Assembly: GCF_035818475.1 (NCBI RefSeq)
Contig: NZ_JAYMGV010000003.1
Span: 348,020-412,019 of the forward strand
DNA length: 64,000 nt
Direction of reading: 5' to 3'
From: Cognatitamlana sp035818475
Lineage (GTDB): Bacteria > Bacteroidota > Bacteroidia > Flavobacteriales > Flavobacteriaceae
The number at the start of each line of letters is the position of its first letter. The first letter of the stretch is position 1. A program made the position numbers and the translations under genes. Shown here piece by piece: positions 57,168 to 64,000 of the stretch. Under the pieces are notes generated by a model that worked only from the letters and a program-made list of their open reading frames with translations, was not told the origin of the DNA and searched no databases.

Positions 57168-58325
57168 ATGAGAGAGTTTTTTGCAAGACATAAGATCAAG
57201 TTACTTTCATTTTTAGTACCAGTACTTTTGGCTATATTGTATTATTATACTAATAAAGGAGCAAAAGTTATAGACGTTGAGCAACAGTTTGCCATCAAAC
57301 CCGAATGGTGGAATAGGCCCATTACACAAGTATCCTTACCGGGAACTCATAATTCGTATAATACGGGTTTTAAAAATACCAATGTAGATATCTCTATAGA
57401 AGATCAGATTAAATTAGGTGTCCGCTTTTTTGAAATCGATGTCTATGATGATGGAGATAAGCTTAGTGTTTATCATGGGGTTTCATGGACCGGGAAATGG
57501 GACTTTGAAGATATTTTGAACACGCTTGCCATTGGCATTCAAGAATATCCCACAGAAATATTCTTTATGAAGATAGAGCGTCATGCCGATCAGCAAAAAG
57601 TTCAAAATACCATTAATAGGATTTTAGGTAAATATATTTATAGAGGAAAAGAAGGAGAAGTGCCTACTGTGCAAGAGCTTATAGATACAGATAAACGACT
57701 GATCACTACCGGAAGTGCGGGGAATATGAATGCGCCATTGACCTATAGAGGTACTAAGGTAGGAAATAAAGGAAGCCTGGATTTGTTATGGGAACCTTAT
57801 GTGTACAGAGGAGAAAAGAAAAGTATTGAGCCCCAAGCCGGATTACGTCTTACGGCTGTAGTTTTAGATAAAAGAGGACGTGGTGTACGTTCGTATTCCC
57901 AACAAATCAATACTCCGACATATCTGAAAAAATTAGCAATAAGGGCCTGGAGACTTAACGGACGTATACCAGGTCAGGTCATTGTTGACTTTCCATCATT
58001 AGGTAATGTGTTTAAAGTGGTCAATGAATTAAATGAAAATAACCGTCTTTTCGGAACTGTAGAGGTAGCTTCCAAAAATCCTTTTGAAGATGGAGATATT
58101 CAATGGATTTGTATATATGAAGGAGGAGAATACAAAGAAGAAATCACTACATTTAAGCTATCCCAATTTTTCGATTTACCTGCTCAAATAGGTGAAAAAA
58201 TGACTTTAAGGCCGGTTTCTGAAAAATATAACATCATCCCCGAATCTATAGCATGGCATAATGAAAAGGGAAAAGACACTCTTGTAACCTTTACTTTAAA
58301 AGATAAAACTATTCATAACAATTAA
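57168..58325 (+). CDS. Ca2+-dependent phosphatidylinositol-specific phospholipase C (PI-PLC X-type), membrane-anchored
   Basis: 385 residues from ATG 57168; an upstream TTG at 57165 only adds one residue. One N-terminal membrane segment (about 11-28) without a lipobox suggests a signal anchor or signal peptide. The X-domain barrel (about 50-345) keeps the whole eukaryotic PLC active site: H61-N62 (SLPGTHNSYN), E89 and D91 (VRFFEIDVYDDG), H103 (LSVYHG) and E137 (FFMKIERH). These correspond to H311, N312, E341, D343, H356 and E390 of mammalian PLC-delta1. E-x-D rather than R in the third position indicates a Ca2+-dependent enzyme, like PF16670-type proteins. It should cleave phosphatidylinositol or GPI anchors. 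Confidence 0.85.
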   Translation: MREFFARHKIKLLSFLVPVLLAILYYYTNKGAKVIDVEQQFAIKPEWWNRPITQVSLPGTHNSYNTGFKNTNVDISIEDQIKLGVRFFEIDVYDDGDKLSVYHGVSWTGKWDFEDILNTLAIGIQEYPTEIFFMKIERHADQQKVQNTINRILGKYIYRGKEGEVPTVQELIDTDKRLITTGSAGNMNAPLTYRGTKVGNKGSLDLLWEPYVYRGEKKSIEPQAGLRLTAVVLDKRGRGVRSYSQQINTPTYLKKLAIRAWRLNGRIPGQVIVDFPSLGNVFKVVNELNENNRLFGTVEVASKNPFEDGDIQWICIYEGGEYKEEITTFKLSQFFDLPAQIGEKMTLRPVSEKYNIIPESIAWHNEKGKDTLVTFTLKDKTIHNN

Positions 58326-58344
58326 ATAATTATATAAAAAAAAA

Positions 58345-60723
58345 ATGAGATATCTATTTTTGTTCCTAGTTCTTTTTAGCCTTCAAGGGGGTGCCCAAAA
58401 TAGCAATGCCCATAACTTCGTTTATGTGGCTACGGATGGTGATGACAATAACCCCGGTACATTTAACCAGCCTGTAAAAACTATTGGAAAAGCACAGCAA
58501 TTGGTTAGGACCTCCAAAAAATATGGAGCTACCGTTTATATAAGGGGAGGAGAATACAGAATGACGAAACCCGTTGTGTTTACCCCTGAAGATTCGGGAA
58601 CCGAAATTTACCCTGTAGCCTATAAGGCCTATCCCGGAGAAATACCTGTGTTTTTAGGTAGTAAAGCGTTGGCTTTAAAATGGAAAAAAGGAAAAGGTGG
58701 TGTTTATACTGCTAAAGTGGACAAAACTCTTGACTTTGAACGACTGTACGCTAATGGAGAAAAGCAAATACTTGCCCGTTACCCTAATTATAATGAAGAT
58801 GTATTGCCTTTCAACGGATGGGCTGAAGATGCCATAGCACCAGAAAGGATAAAAACCTGGAAAAGGCCAGAAGGCGCTTACCTGCACGTATTACATGGTG
58901 CCCAATGGGGAGGCTATCACTATCGTATTACCGGAGTAGATAATAAGGGAGAAGTTATACTGGAAGGCGGTTGGCAAAACAATCGACCTGAAAAGGGAAT
59001 GCATAAAAAGTTCCGTTTTGTAGAGAATATAAAAGAAGAGTTAGATACGATCAATGAATGGTATTTGGACAAAGAAAAAAATACGCTTTACTGGAAACCG
59101 TCAACAGGTGTTAACCTTAAAAATGTTAAAATAGAAGTTCCGCAAACAAAGCATTTAATAGAAATTAAAGGAACAGAAGCCAATCCTGTAAAACATCTGC
59201 ATATTGAGGGCATTCATTTCAAGCATAGTACCCGTACCTTTATGGAAGCCGATGAGCGACTACTTAGAAGTGATTGGGCCATTTATAGAGGTGGGGCTGT
59301 ATTTATTGATGGTGTTGAACATGTGAGCGTAAAACATTCCAATTTTGAAGATCTTGGCGGTAATGCTGTATTTGTGAATGATTATGCCAGAAAAGTAGAG
59401 ATCAGCCATAACCGAATCACCCGTATAGGAGCTTCGGCTATATGTTTTGTAGGAGATACAACAGCAGTTCGTTCTCCGGTTTTTGGATACTCTGAGTATG
59501 TTACTTATGAGGACATGGACAAGGTCATTGGACCAAAAAACAATTTATATCCGGCAAATTGTATTGCCCATGACAATCTTATCTTTGATTTCGGACAGAT
59601 AGAAAAGCAAACAGCAGGTGTGCAGATAGACATGGCTATGAGCATTACAGCAAGTCATAATTCTATTTATAAAGCGCCAAGAGCCGGTATTAATGTAGGC
59701 GATGGTACCTGGGGAGGTCACATTATTGAATATAATGATGTGTTCAATACAGTACGTGAAACCAGTGATCATGGTTCGTTTAATTCCTGGGGACGTGACC
59801 GTTTTTGGAGTTCCAGCCGCGAGAGGGTAAATGCCTATGTCAAAGAACATCCTGAACTACCATTACTGGATGCCATCAAAACAACCCACATCCGCAATAA
59901 TCGATTCCGCTGTGACCATGGGTGGGATATTGATCTGGATGATGGGTCTACTAATTATGAGGTGTATAATAACCTATGTCTTTCTAATGGTATAAAGCTT
60001 CGTGAAGGATTTTACCGGAAAGCGTTCAATAATATCACTGTGAACAATTCCATGCATATGCACGTATGGTATGACAATTCCGGAGACCTTGTTTATAATA
60101 ATATTTTTGGAGCCTGGTACTGGACTATCCGACTCCCGGAAGTATGGGGAACCATGCTTGATTACAACCTGTTCGATATGACAGAAAAACCAATTCACCT
60201 AAATGATGGAGGCCGGGATACACATTCAATAATAGGAAACCCTCAATTTTTAGATCCGGCAAAAGGCGACTACCGTATAGCACCAACGTCTCCGGCATTA
60301 GCCTTAGGGGTCCATAATTTTGATATGGATAACTTCGGGGTGGTTTCAGAACATTTAAAAGCAGAAGCAGAAACCCCTGTATTACCGAAATATACACCCG
60401 GCTTAAATGCTGGTGAAGAACCAAAAAGAGACAATACGGAGTACGATTGGATGGGGGGTAAAGTAAAAAACCTGGTCGGTATGGGAGAGGTTTCCTCCAC
60501 AGGAATGCATGCTGAAATAGGCGTTATCCTAACCTCTGTGCCCAAGGATAGCAAAATGGGTGAATTGGGCTTTAAAGAAGGTGATGTCATTTTTGAATGG
60601 TGGGGTGGTGAACTTGAAAATGTTAAGATCCTTCTGGTTAATTATAAGAGCAGGCCAAGAGGACATGATATTCCCGTAACGGTATTAAGAAATCAAGCTA
60701 AAGTACAGCTTCATGTAAATTAG
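58345..60723 (+). CDS. GH141-like right-handed parallel beta-helix protein with C-terminal PDZ domain
   Basis: 792 residues, signal peptide ending near QGGAQ (about 18). The N-terminal half (about 24-270) starts with YVATDGDDNNPGTFNQPVKT and YIRGGEY, typical of GH141-type polysaccharide helices, and the helix continues to about 660 through repeated NxI/V turns. The conserved acidic cluster ETSDHGSFNSWGRDRFW (D475) and CDHGWDIDLDDGSTNY (about 524-533) matches the region that holds the catalytic residues in GH141 fucosidase/xylanase members. The last 75 residues (EIGVILTSVPKDSKMGELGF) form a PDZ domain. Function is inferred to be alpha-L-fucosidase or endo-glycan cleavage. It lies 19 bp after PI-PLC. 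Confidence 0.75.
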   Translation: MRYLFLFLVLFSLQGGAQNSNAHNFVYVATDGDDNNPGTFNQPVKTIGKAQQLVRTSKKYGATVYIRGGEYRMTKPVVFTPEDSGTEIYPVAYKAYPGEIPVFLGSKALALKWKKGKGGVYTAKVDKTLDFERLYANGEKQILARYPNYNEDVLPFNGWAEDAIAPERIKTWKRPEGAYLHVLHGAQWGGYHYRITGVDNKGEVILEGGWQNNRPEKGMHKKFRFVENIKEELDTINEWYLDKEKNTLYWKPSTGVNLKNVKIEVPQTKHLIEIKGTEANPVKHLHIEGIHFKHSTRTFMEADERLLRSDWAIYRGGAVFIDGVEHVSVKHSNFEDLGGNAVFVNDYARKVEISHNRITRIGASAICFVGDTTAVRSPVFGYSEYVTYEDMDKVIGPKNNLYPANCIAHDNLIFDFGQIEKQTAGVQIDMAMSITASHNSIYKAPRAGINVGDGTWGGHIIEYNDVFNTVRETSDHGSFNSWGRDRFWSSSRERVNAYVKEHPELPLLDAIKTTHIRNNRFRCDHGWDIDLDDGSTNYEVYNNLCLSNGIKLREGFYRKAFNNITVNNSMHMHVWYDNSGDLVYNNIFGAWYWTIRLPEVWGTMLDYNLFDMTEKPIHLNDGGRDTHSIIGNPQFLDPAKGDYRIAPTSPALALGVHNFDMDNFGVVSEHLKAEAETPVLPKYTPGLNAGEEPKRDNTEYDWMGGKVKNLVGMGEVSSTGMHAEIGVILTSVPKDSKMGELGFKEGDVIFEWWGGELENVKILLVNYKSRPRGHDIPVTVLRNQAKVQLHVN

Positions 60724-60829
60724 ATTTAAAATGAACACTTTTTATTGGTGTTTGACAGGAAGTCAGTGATAGCGTATTATCGGGATAGTAAAGATTAATT
60801 ATAAATATATTGTAAATTAAAAAATAAGG

Positions 60830-62218
60830 ATGATAGATATGATTTTAAAGAAAAAGACAGGGAAGCTAAGTATTTTGTTACTGTTGATATTATTAAATTC
60901 AGCATGTTCAAATATCAAAAAAGATAAAACCCCTTGGGAATCTCTTTTTGATGGCAAGACCTTAACAGGGTGGTCAATAGAAGGTGGAAAAGCAACGTAT
61001 AAAATTGAAGATGGAGTTATTGTTGGTACTACTGTGGCAAATACTCCTAATACCTTCCTGACTACAGATAAGCTGTATAGTGATTTTATTCTTGAATTGG
61101 AATATTTAGTTGATTCAAGCATGAATTCGGGGATACAGATTCGTAGTAATAGTTTTCCATACTATAGAAACGGACGTGTACATGGCTACCAGGTGGAAAT
61201 TGACCCGTCTGAGAGAGCCTGGAGTGGTGGTATATATGAAGAAGGCAGAAGAGGTTGGCTGAATCCGTTAAAAAATAATTCTGAAGCGCAAAAAGCCTTT
61301 AAGCAAAATGAATGGAACCATTATAGAATAGAGGCTATAGGAGATACTATTAAAACTTGGGTAAATAATGTGCCGGCTGCTTATTTAATAGATGATAAAA
61401 CGGCGAATGGGTTTATTGGTTTACAAGTACATAGTATTCATAAAGAGCAAAAAGAAGGAACGGAGATCAAGTGGAAGAATATCCGCATTCTCACAAAAGA
61501 TTTAGCTAGATACAGTAAGCAAATCTCTGTAAAACCTATTTATACCAAAAACCGTTTGACCGATGCAGAAGAACATGAAGGGTGGAAAATGTTGTGGGAC
61601 GGAGAAACTACCAATGGATGGAGAGGTGCTAAATTAAATAAGTTCCCGGAAGAAGGGTGGATTATTAAAAATGGCGAGTTAATCGTATTAGCCACAGGAG
61701 GTGCAGAATCTACAGCAGGAGGAGATATTGTAACCACTGAAAAATATGGTGATTTTGAACTGCGAGTTGATTTTAAAATCACCGAAGGTGCCAATAGTGG
61801 TATTAAGTATTATGTAGACACAGAATTAAATCAGGGAGCCGGTTCATCTATAGGTTTAGAGTTTCAGATATTGGATGATGCAAAACACCCTGATGCTAAA
61901 AAAGGAAACCATGAAGGAAGTCGTACAGCAGCGTCACTTTATGATTTAATCAAAGCCAGTGATGAAAAGCATATGAATCCGGTAGGGCAGTGGAACAGTG
62001 CCCGGATAGTTTCTAAAGAAGGCCACGTAACACATTATCTTAACAGGACCAAGGTATTGGAATTTGATAGAGGTAGTGAAGCTTATAAAAAGCTTGTGGC
62101 CGAAAGTAAATATAAGGTTTGGTCAAATTTTGGAGAAGCTGAAAGAGGACATATTTTATTACAGGATCATGGAGATCGGGTAGCATTTAAAAATATTAAG
62201 ATAAAACCTTTAAACTAA
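60830..62218 (+). CDS. Tandem DUF1080 (3-keto-glycoside hydrolase-type) lipoprotein
   Basis: 462 residues, lipobox at Cys26 (NSAC). Two copies of the DUF1080 concanavalin-like fold are present: domain 1 (about 38-225) starts WESLFDGKTLTGWSIEGG and contains MNSGIQIRSN; domain 2 (about 250-460) starts GWKMLWDGETTNGWRG and contains GANSGIKYYV, ending in GDRVAFKNIKIKP. DUF1080 proteins have been shown to hydrolyse or eliminate 3-keto-glycosides made by Gfo/Idh/MocA oxidoreductases, and such an enzyme follows 6 bp downstream. The duplication suggests one domain binds and one acts, or both act. It begins 106 bp after the beta-helix gene. Confidence 0.85.
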   Translation: MIDMILKKKTGKLSILLLLILLNSACSNIKKDKTPWESLFDGKTLTGWSIEGGKATYKIEDGVIVGTTVANTPNTFLTTDKLYSDFILELEYLVDSSMNSGIQIRSNSFPYYRNGRVHGYQVEIDPSERAWSGGIYEEGRRGWLNPLKNNSEAQKAFKQNEWNHYRIEAIGDTIKTWVNNVPAAYLIDDKTANGFIGLQVHSIHKEQKEGTEIKWKNIRILTKDLARYSKQISVKPIYTKNRLTDAEEHEGWKMLWDGETTNGWRGAKLNKFPEEGWIIKNGELIVLATGGAESTAGGDIVTTEKYGDFELRVDFKITEGANSGIKYYVDTELNQGAGSSIGLEFQILDDAKHPDAKKGNHEGSRTAASLYDLIKASDEKHMNPVGQWNSARIVSKEGHVTHYLNRTKVLEFDRGSEAYKKLVAESKYKVWSNFGEAERGHILLQDHGDRVAFKNIKIKPLN

Positions 62219-62224
62219 TTTAAG

Positions 62225-63541
62225 ATGGGATCAAGAAGAGACTTTATAAAGAAAACAGCAGTAGGAACTGTAGGAGGGTTGGTGCTTCCTGGTATAGGTT
62301 ATGCTAATATATTAGGAGCAAATGACCGCATTAATGTAGCTATAATAGGCGTAAGAAGCAGGGCAAAAGCCCTTGTGCTAGGGATTCATAAATATCCCGG
62401 AGCTAAGATTATTTACAATTGTGATGTAGATGATACTATTATTGAAAAAAACAACGAATGGTGTAAAGCGAACATAGGCTATGTCCCTAAAGTAGAAAAA
62501 GATTTCAGAAAAGTATTGGAAGATAAAGATGTAGATGTCGTATTTATTGCAACACCGGAACATTGGCATGCCCCTATGGCGATTATGGCTCTACAGGTAG
62601 GAAAGCACGTATATGTGGAAAAACCTTGTAGTCATAATCTTCATGAGAATGAGTTATTAGTTGAGGCGCAAAAGAAATATGGCAAAAAGGTACAAATGGG
62701 AAACCAACAACGCTCAGCACCTACCTCTATAAAGGCCGTTAAAGAAATAAGAGACGGTATTATTGGTAAAGTATATAAAGGAGAAGCTTTTTATTCTAAT
62801 AATCGCGGATCTATAGGTATTGGAAAAGAAATACCCGTACCTGAAACTTTAGATTGGGATTTATGGCAGGGGCCGGCACCAAGAACAAAATATAAAGATA
62901 ATATTCACCCGTATAATTGGCACTGGTTTCGTAATTGGGGAACAGGCGAATTGCATAATAACGGTACTCATGAAATAGATGTCTGTCGATGGGCATTAGG
63001 CGTTTCAATCCCGAAGAGCGTAGCTTCATACGGAGGAAAATATGCTTATAATGATGATTGGGAATTTGCCGATAATCAGCAAGTTACGTTTCAATTTGAA
63101 GATGAGAAATTCATTACCTGGACAGGTCATAGCCGTGGTATGATGAAACCCGAAAGGCCTGGTAGAGGAGCGACTATCTACGGAAGTAAAGGAGCAATAA
63201 CATTAACCAGAAACAGTTATGAGTTATATGACCTTGGTGGTAACCTTATTAAAAAAGAGGAAGAATCAGAACAAAGTGCCACCACTAATACTATGGGAGC
63301 AGGAAGTTTAGACAGCATTCATATAGCCAACTTTTTTGAAGCCATTAAAGTTGATAAAAAACAGAATTCTCCAATTGATGATGCAAGCGTCACTACAATG
63401 ATCTGCCATTTGGGTAATATTGCACAAGATGTAAAACGTACTTTAAATCTTGATACTAAAACAGGAAGAATTCTTAATGACGCAGAAGCGATGTCCTATT
63501 GGAAGCGTGAGTATGAACCCGGTTGGGAACCAAAATTATAA
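62225..63541 (+). CDS. Tat-exported Gfo/Idh/MocA-family oxidoreductase
   Basis: 438 residues. The Tat signal is visible as SRRDFIKK followed by TAVGTVGGLVLPG and a likely cleavage near YANIL, so the enzyme is folded with its bound NAD(P) before export. The Rossmann domain (about 38-165) has VAIIGVRSRAK and the family lysine in YVEKPCSHN; the alpha/beta C-domain (about 170-300) contains TGELHNNGTHEIDVCRWAL, the substrate-side histidine/aspartate region. The family oxidises sugars or inositols, and exported members often work with DUF1080 proteins in 3-keto-glycoside cleavage. Inositol dehydrogenase or GH109-like activity are less likely alternatives. It is the last gene of the locus. Confidence 0.88.
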   Translation: MGSRRDFIKKTAVGTVGGLVLPGIGYANILGANDRINVAIIGVRSRAKALVLGIHKYPGAKIIYNCDVDDTIIEKNNEWCKANIGYVPKVEKDFRKVLEDKDVDVVFIATPEHWHAPMAIMALQVGKHVYVEKPCSHNLHENELLVEAQKKYGKKVQMGNQQRSAPTSIKAVKEIRDGIIGKVYKGEAFYSNNRGSIGIGKEIPVPETLDWDLWQGPAPRTKYKDNIHPYNWHWFRNWGTGELHNNGTHEIDVCRWALGVSIPKSVASYGGKYAYNDDWEFADNQQVTFQFEDEKFITWTGHSRGMMKPERPGRGATIYGSKGAITLTRNSYELYDLGGNLIKKEEESEQSATTNTMGAGSLDSIHIANFFEAIKVDKKQNSPIDDASVTTMICHLGNIAQDVKRTLNLDTKTGRILNDAEAMSYWKREYEPGWEPKL

Positions 63542-63565
63542 ATATTGAAAATGAATTTGCTTTAG

Positions 63566-63606
63566 CCCAAATAATCATTAACTACATAGCATAATGATTA
63601 TTTGGG
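63566..63606 (+). terminator. Hairpin downstream of the last PUL gene
   Basis: CCCAAATAATCATTA (63566-63580) and TAATGATTATTTGGG (63592-63606) form a perfect 15-bp stem with an 11-base loop, 25 bp after the oxidoreductase stop. No long T-run follows, so it is either a terminator with a weak U-tract or a 3' stability element. Confidence 0.55.
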
Positions 63607-63702
63607 TCATTGATATATATGATTTCACCTCATGGAGCATATCATTCATATGTGATTAGGATAAATGCGGGTGAATTCCTCATTTAGATTAGCTCAAATT
63701 TT

Positions 63703-63726
63703 TGCCTAAAACACAACTTTTAGGCA
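63703..63726. repeat. Short inverted repeat (possible secondary terminator)
   Basis: TGCCTAAAA (63703-63711) and TTTTAGGCA (63718-63726) are exact inverted copies separated by CACAAC. Stem of nine pairs, six-base loop. AAATTTT precedes it; no T-tract follows. Confidence 0.45.
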
Positions 63727-63795
63727 TGACCCGAAATTGATCCCTTTTTAAAACTAAATCATATCAAATTAAATGATCGTCTAAAAACTAAAAAG

Positions 63796-63821
63796 CCTTG
63801 CTAATTATATAATTAGCAAGG
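63796..63821. terminator. Bidirectional terminator-like palindrome
   Basis: A perfect 26-base palindrome runs from CCTTGC (63796) to GCAAGG (63821), flanked by A-rich sequence upstream (ACTAAAAAG) and GTTTTG downstream. It can end transcripts from both directions and lies 24 bp past the stop of the minus-strand remnant. Confidence 0.65.
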
Positions 63822-63845
63822 TTTTGATTTTGGATAATATCCTAC

Positions 63846-63959
63846 TTATAGATTTGAACCTAATTTCTTAACCACTTCTTCGGCAATAGATATTTGTTGT
63901 GATATAATCAAGAGATGTTGACGATTTGTGAACCCCGATTTTATTTTAAATATATCAAA
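63846..63959 (-). pseudogene. C-terminal remnant of a minus-strand gene (unidentified)
   Basis: The minus strand reads 37 codons ending in TAA at 63846, with protein-like content (SGFTNRQHLLIISQQISIAE, then EVVKKLGSNL). An in-frame stop lies directly upstream at 63960-63962, and the other two frames are also broken, so no gene of normal length reaches it within the window. The terminator palindrome sits correctly after its stop, which supports a former gene end. I cannot name the family. Confidence 0.3.
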
Positions 63960-64000
63960 TTAACTTTCGTAAGGTTAAAATATAAAGTAGATTACGACAA

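Larger units (their letters stand above)
63542..64000. other. Non-coding tail with three hairpins and a minus-strand coding relic
   Basis: No intact gene is seen. Three perfect inverted repeats occupy 63566-63606, 63703-63726 and 63796-63821 and are listed separately. On the minus strand a short frame (63846-63959) ends in a stop and reads like a protein C-terminus. The rest is AT-rich DNA in which I recognise nothing. Confidence 0.5.

Noticed and set aside
62225..63541. GH109 assignment for the Gfo/Idh/MocA protein
   Set aside because: Tat signal and fold are compatible, but the partner DUF1080 gene favours 3-keto chemistry and no GH109-specific motif could be confirmed by eye.

Overview
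The window is AT-rich DNA from a member of the Bacteroidota, most likely a marine Flavobacteriia. The evidence is a SusC/SusD pair with an N-terminal STN signalling domain, an ECF sigma/FecR pair, many lipoproteins with short lipoboxes, seven S1 sulfatases, and sparse Shine-Dalgarno sequences. The genus cannot be fixed from sequence alone. All 36 recognised genes lie on the + strand, mostly 0-60 bp apart, so this is one large polysaccharide utilisation locus (PUL) or two abutting ones. No rRNA, tRNA, CRISPR array or intact insertion sequence was seen.

Layout. (1) 1-6922: 3' end of a GH2 enzyme, a GPH-type sugar/cation symporter, and two six-hairpin glycosidase-like lipoproteins that overlap by one base. 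(2) 7502-39267: the enzyme arsenal. It holds two GH95, two GH43/GH117-like propellers, a GHL6/GH151-like enzyme, two GH20 hexosaminidases, two GH29 fucosidases, a large GH2 beta-galactosidase and seven sulfatases. (3) 39366-41813: an FAH-fold dehydratase/hydrolase and an alpha-ketoglutarate-semialdehyde dehydrogenase, the last two steps of a Weimberg-type oxidative sugar route. (4) 42068-49310: ECF sigma factor, FecR anti-sigma, STN-SusC and SusD, followed by a hairpin terminator. (5) 49465-52959: GH2 and a third GH29. (6) 53065-58325: Na+/solute symporter, myo-inositol oxygenase, PafA-type phosphatase and a Ca2+-type PI-phospholipase C. (7) 58345-63541: GH141-like beta-helix with a PDZ domain, a double DUF1080 protein and a Tat-exported Gfo/Idh/MocA oxidoreductase. 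(8) 63542-64000: non-coding tail with three hairpins and a minus-strand remnant.

The degradative set (fucosidase families, sulfatases, beta-galactosidase, hexosaminidases, a GH2 that may be a beta-glucuronidase) fits a highly sulfated, fucose-rich heteroglycan containing galactose and N-acetylhexosamine. SusCD would import oligosaccharides, and FecR plus the sigma factor would sense transport through the STN domain. Monosaccharides would enter through the GPH and SSS carriers.

The most unusual part is region 6. Read in order, PI-PLC, phosphatase, symporter and inositol oxygenase form a plausible route from phosphatidylinositol or GPI-linked inositol to D-glucuronate, inside a PUL. I infer that the target may be a sulfated glycoconjugate that is lipid- or GPI-anchored, or met together with eukaryotic membranes. 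This is a hypothesis from gene content and conserved active-site residues, not a demonstrated pathway.
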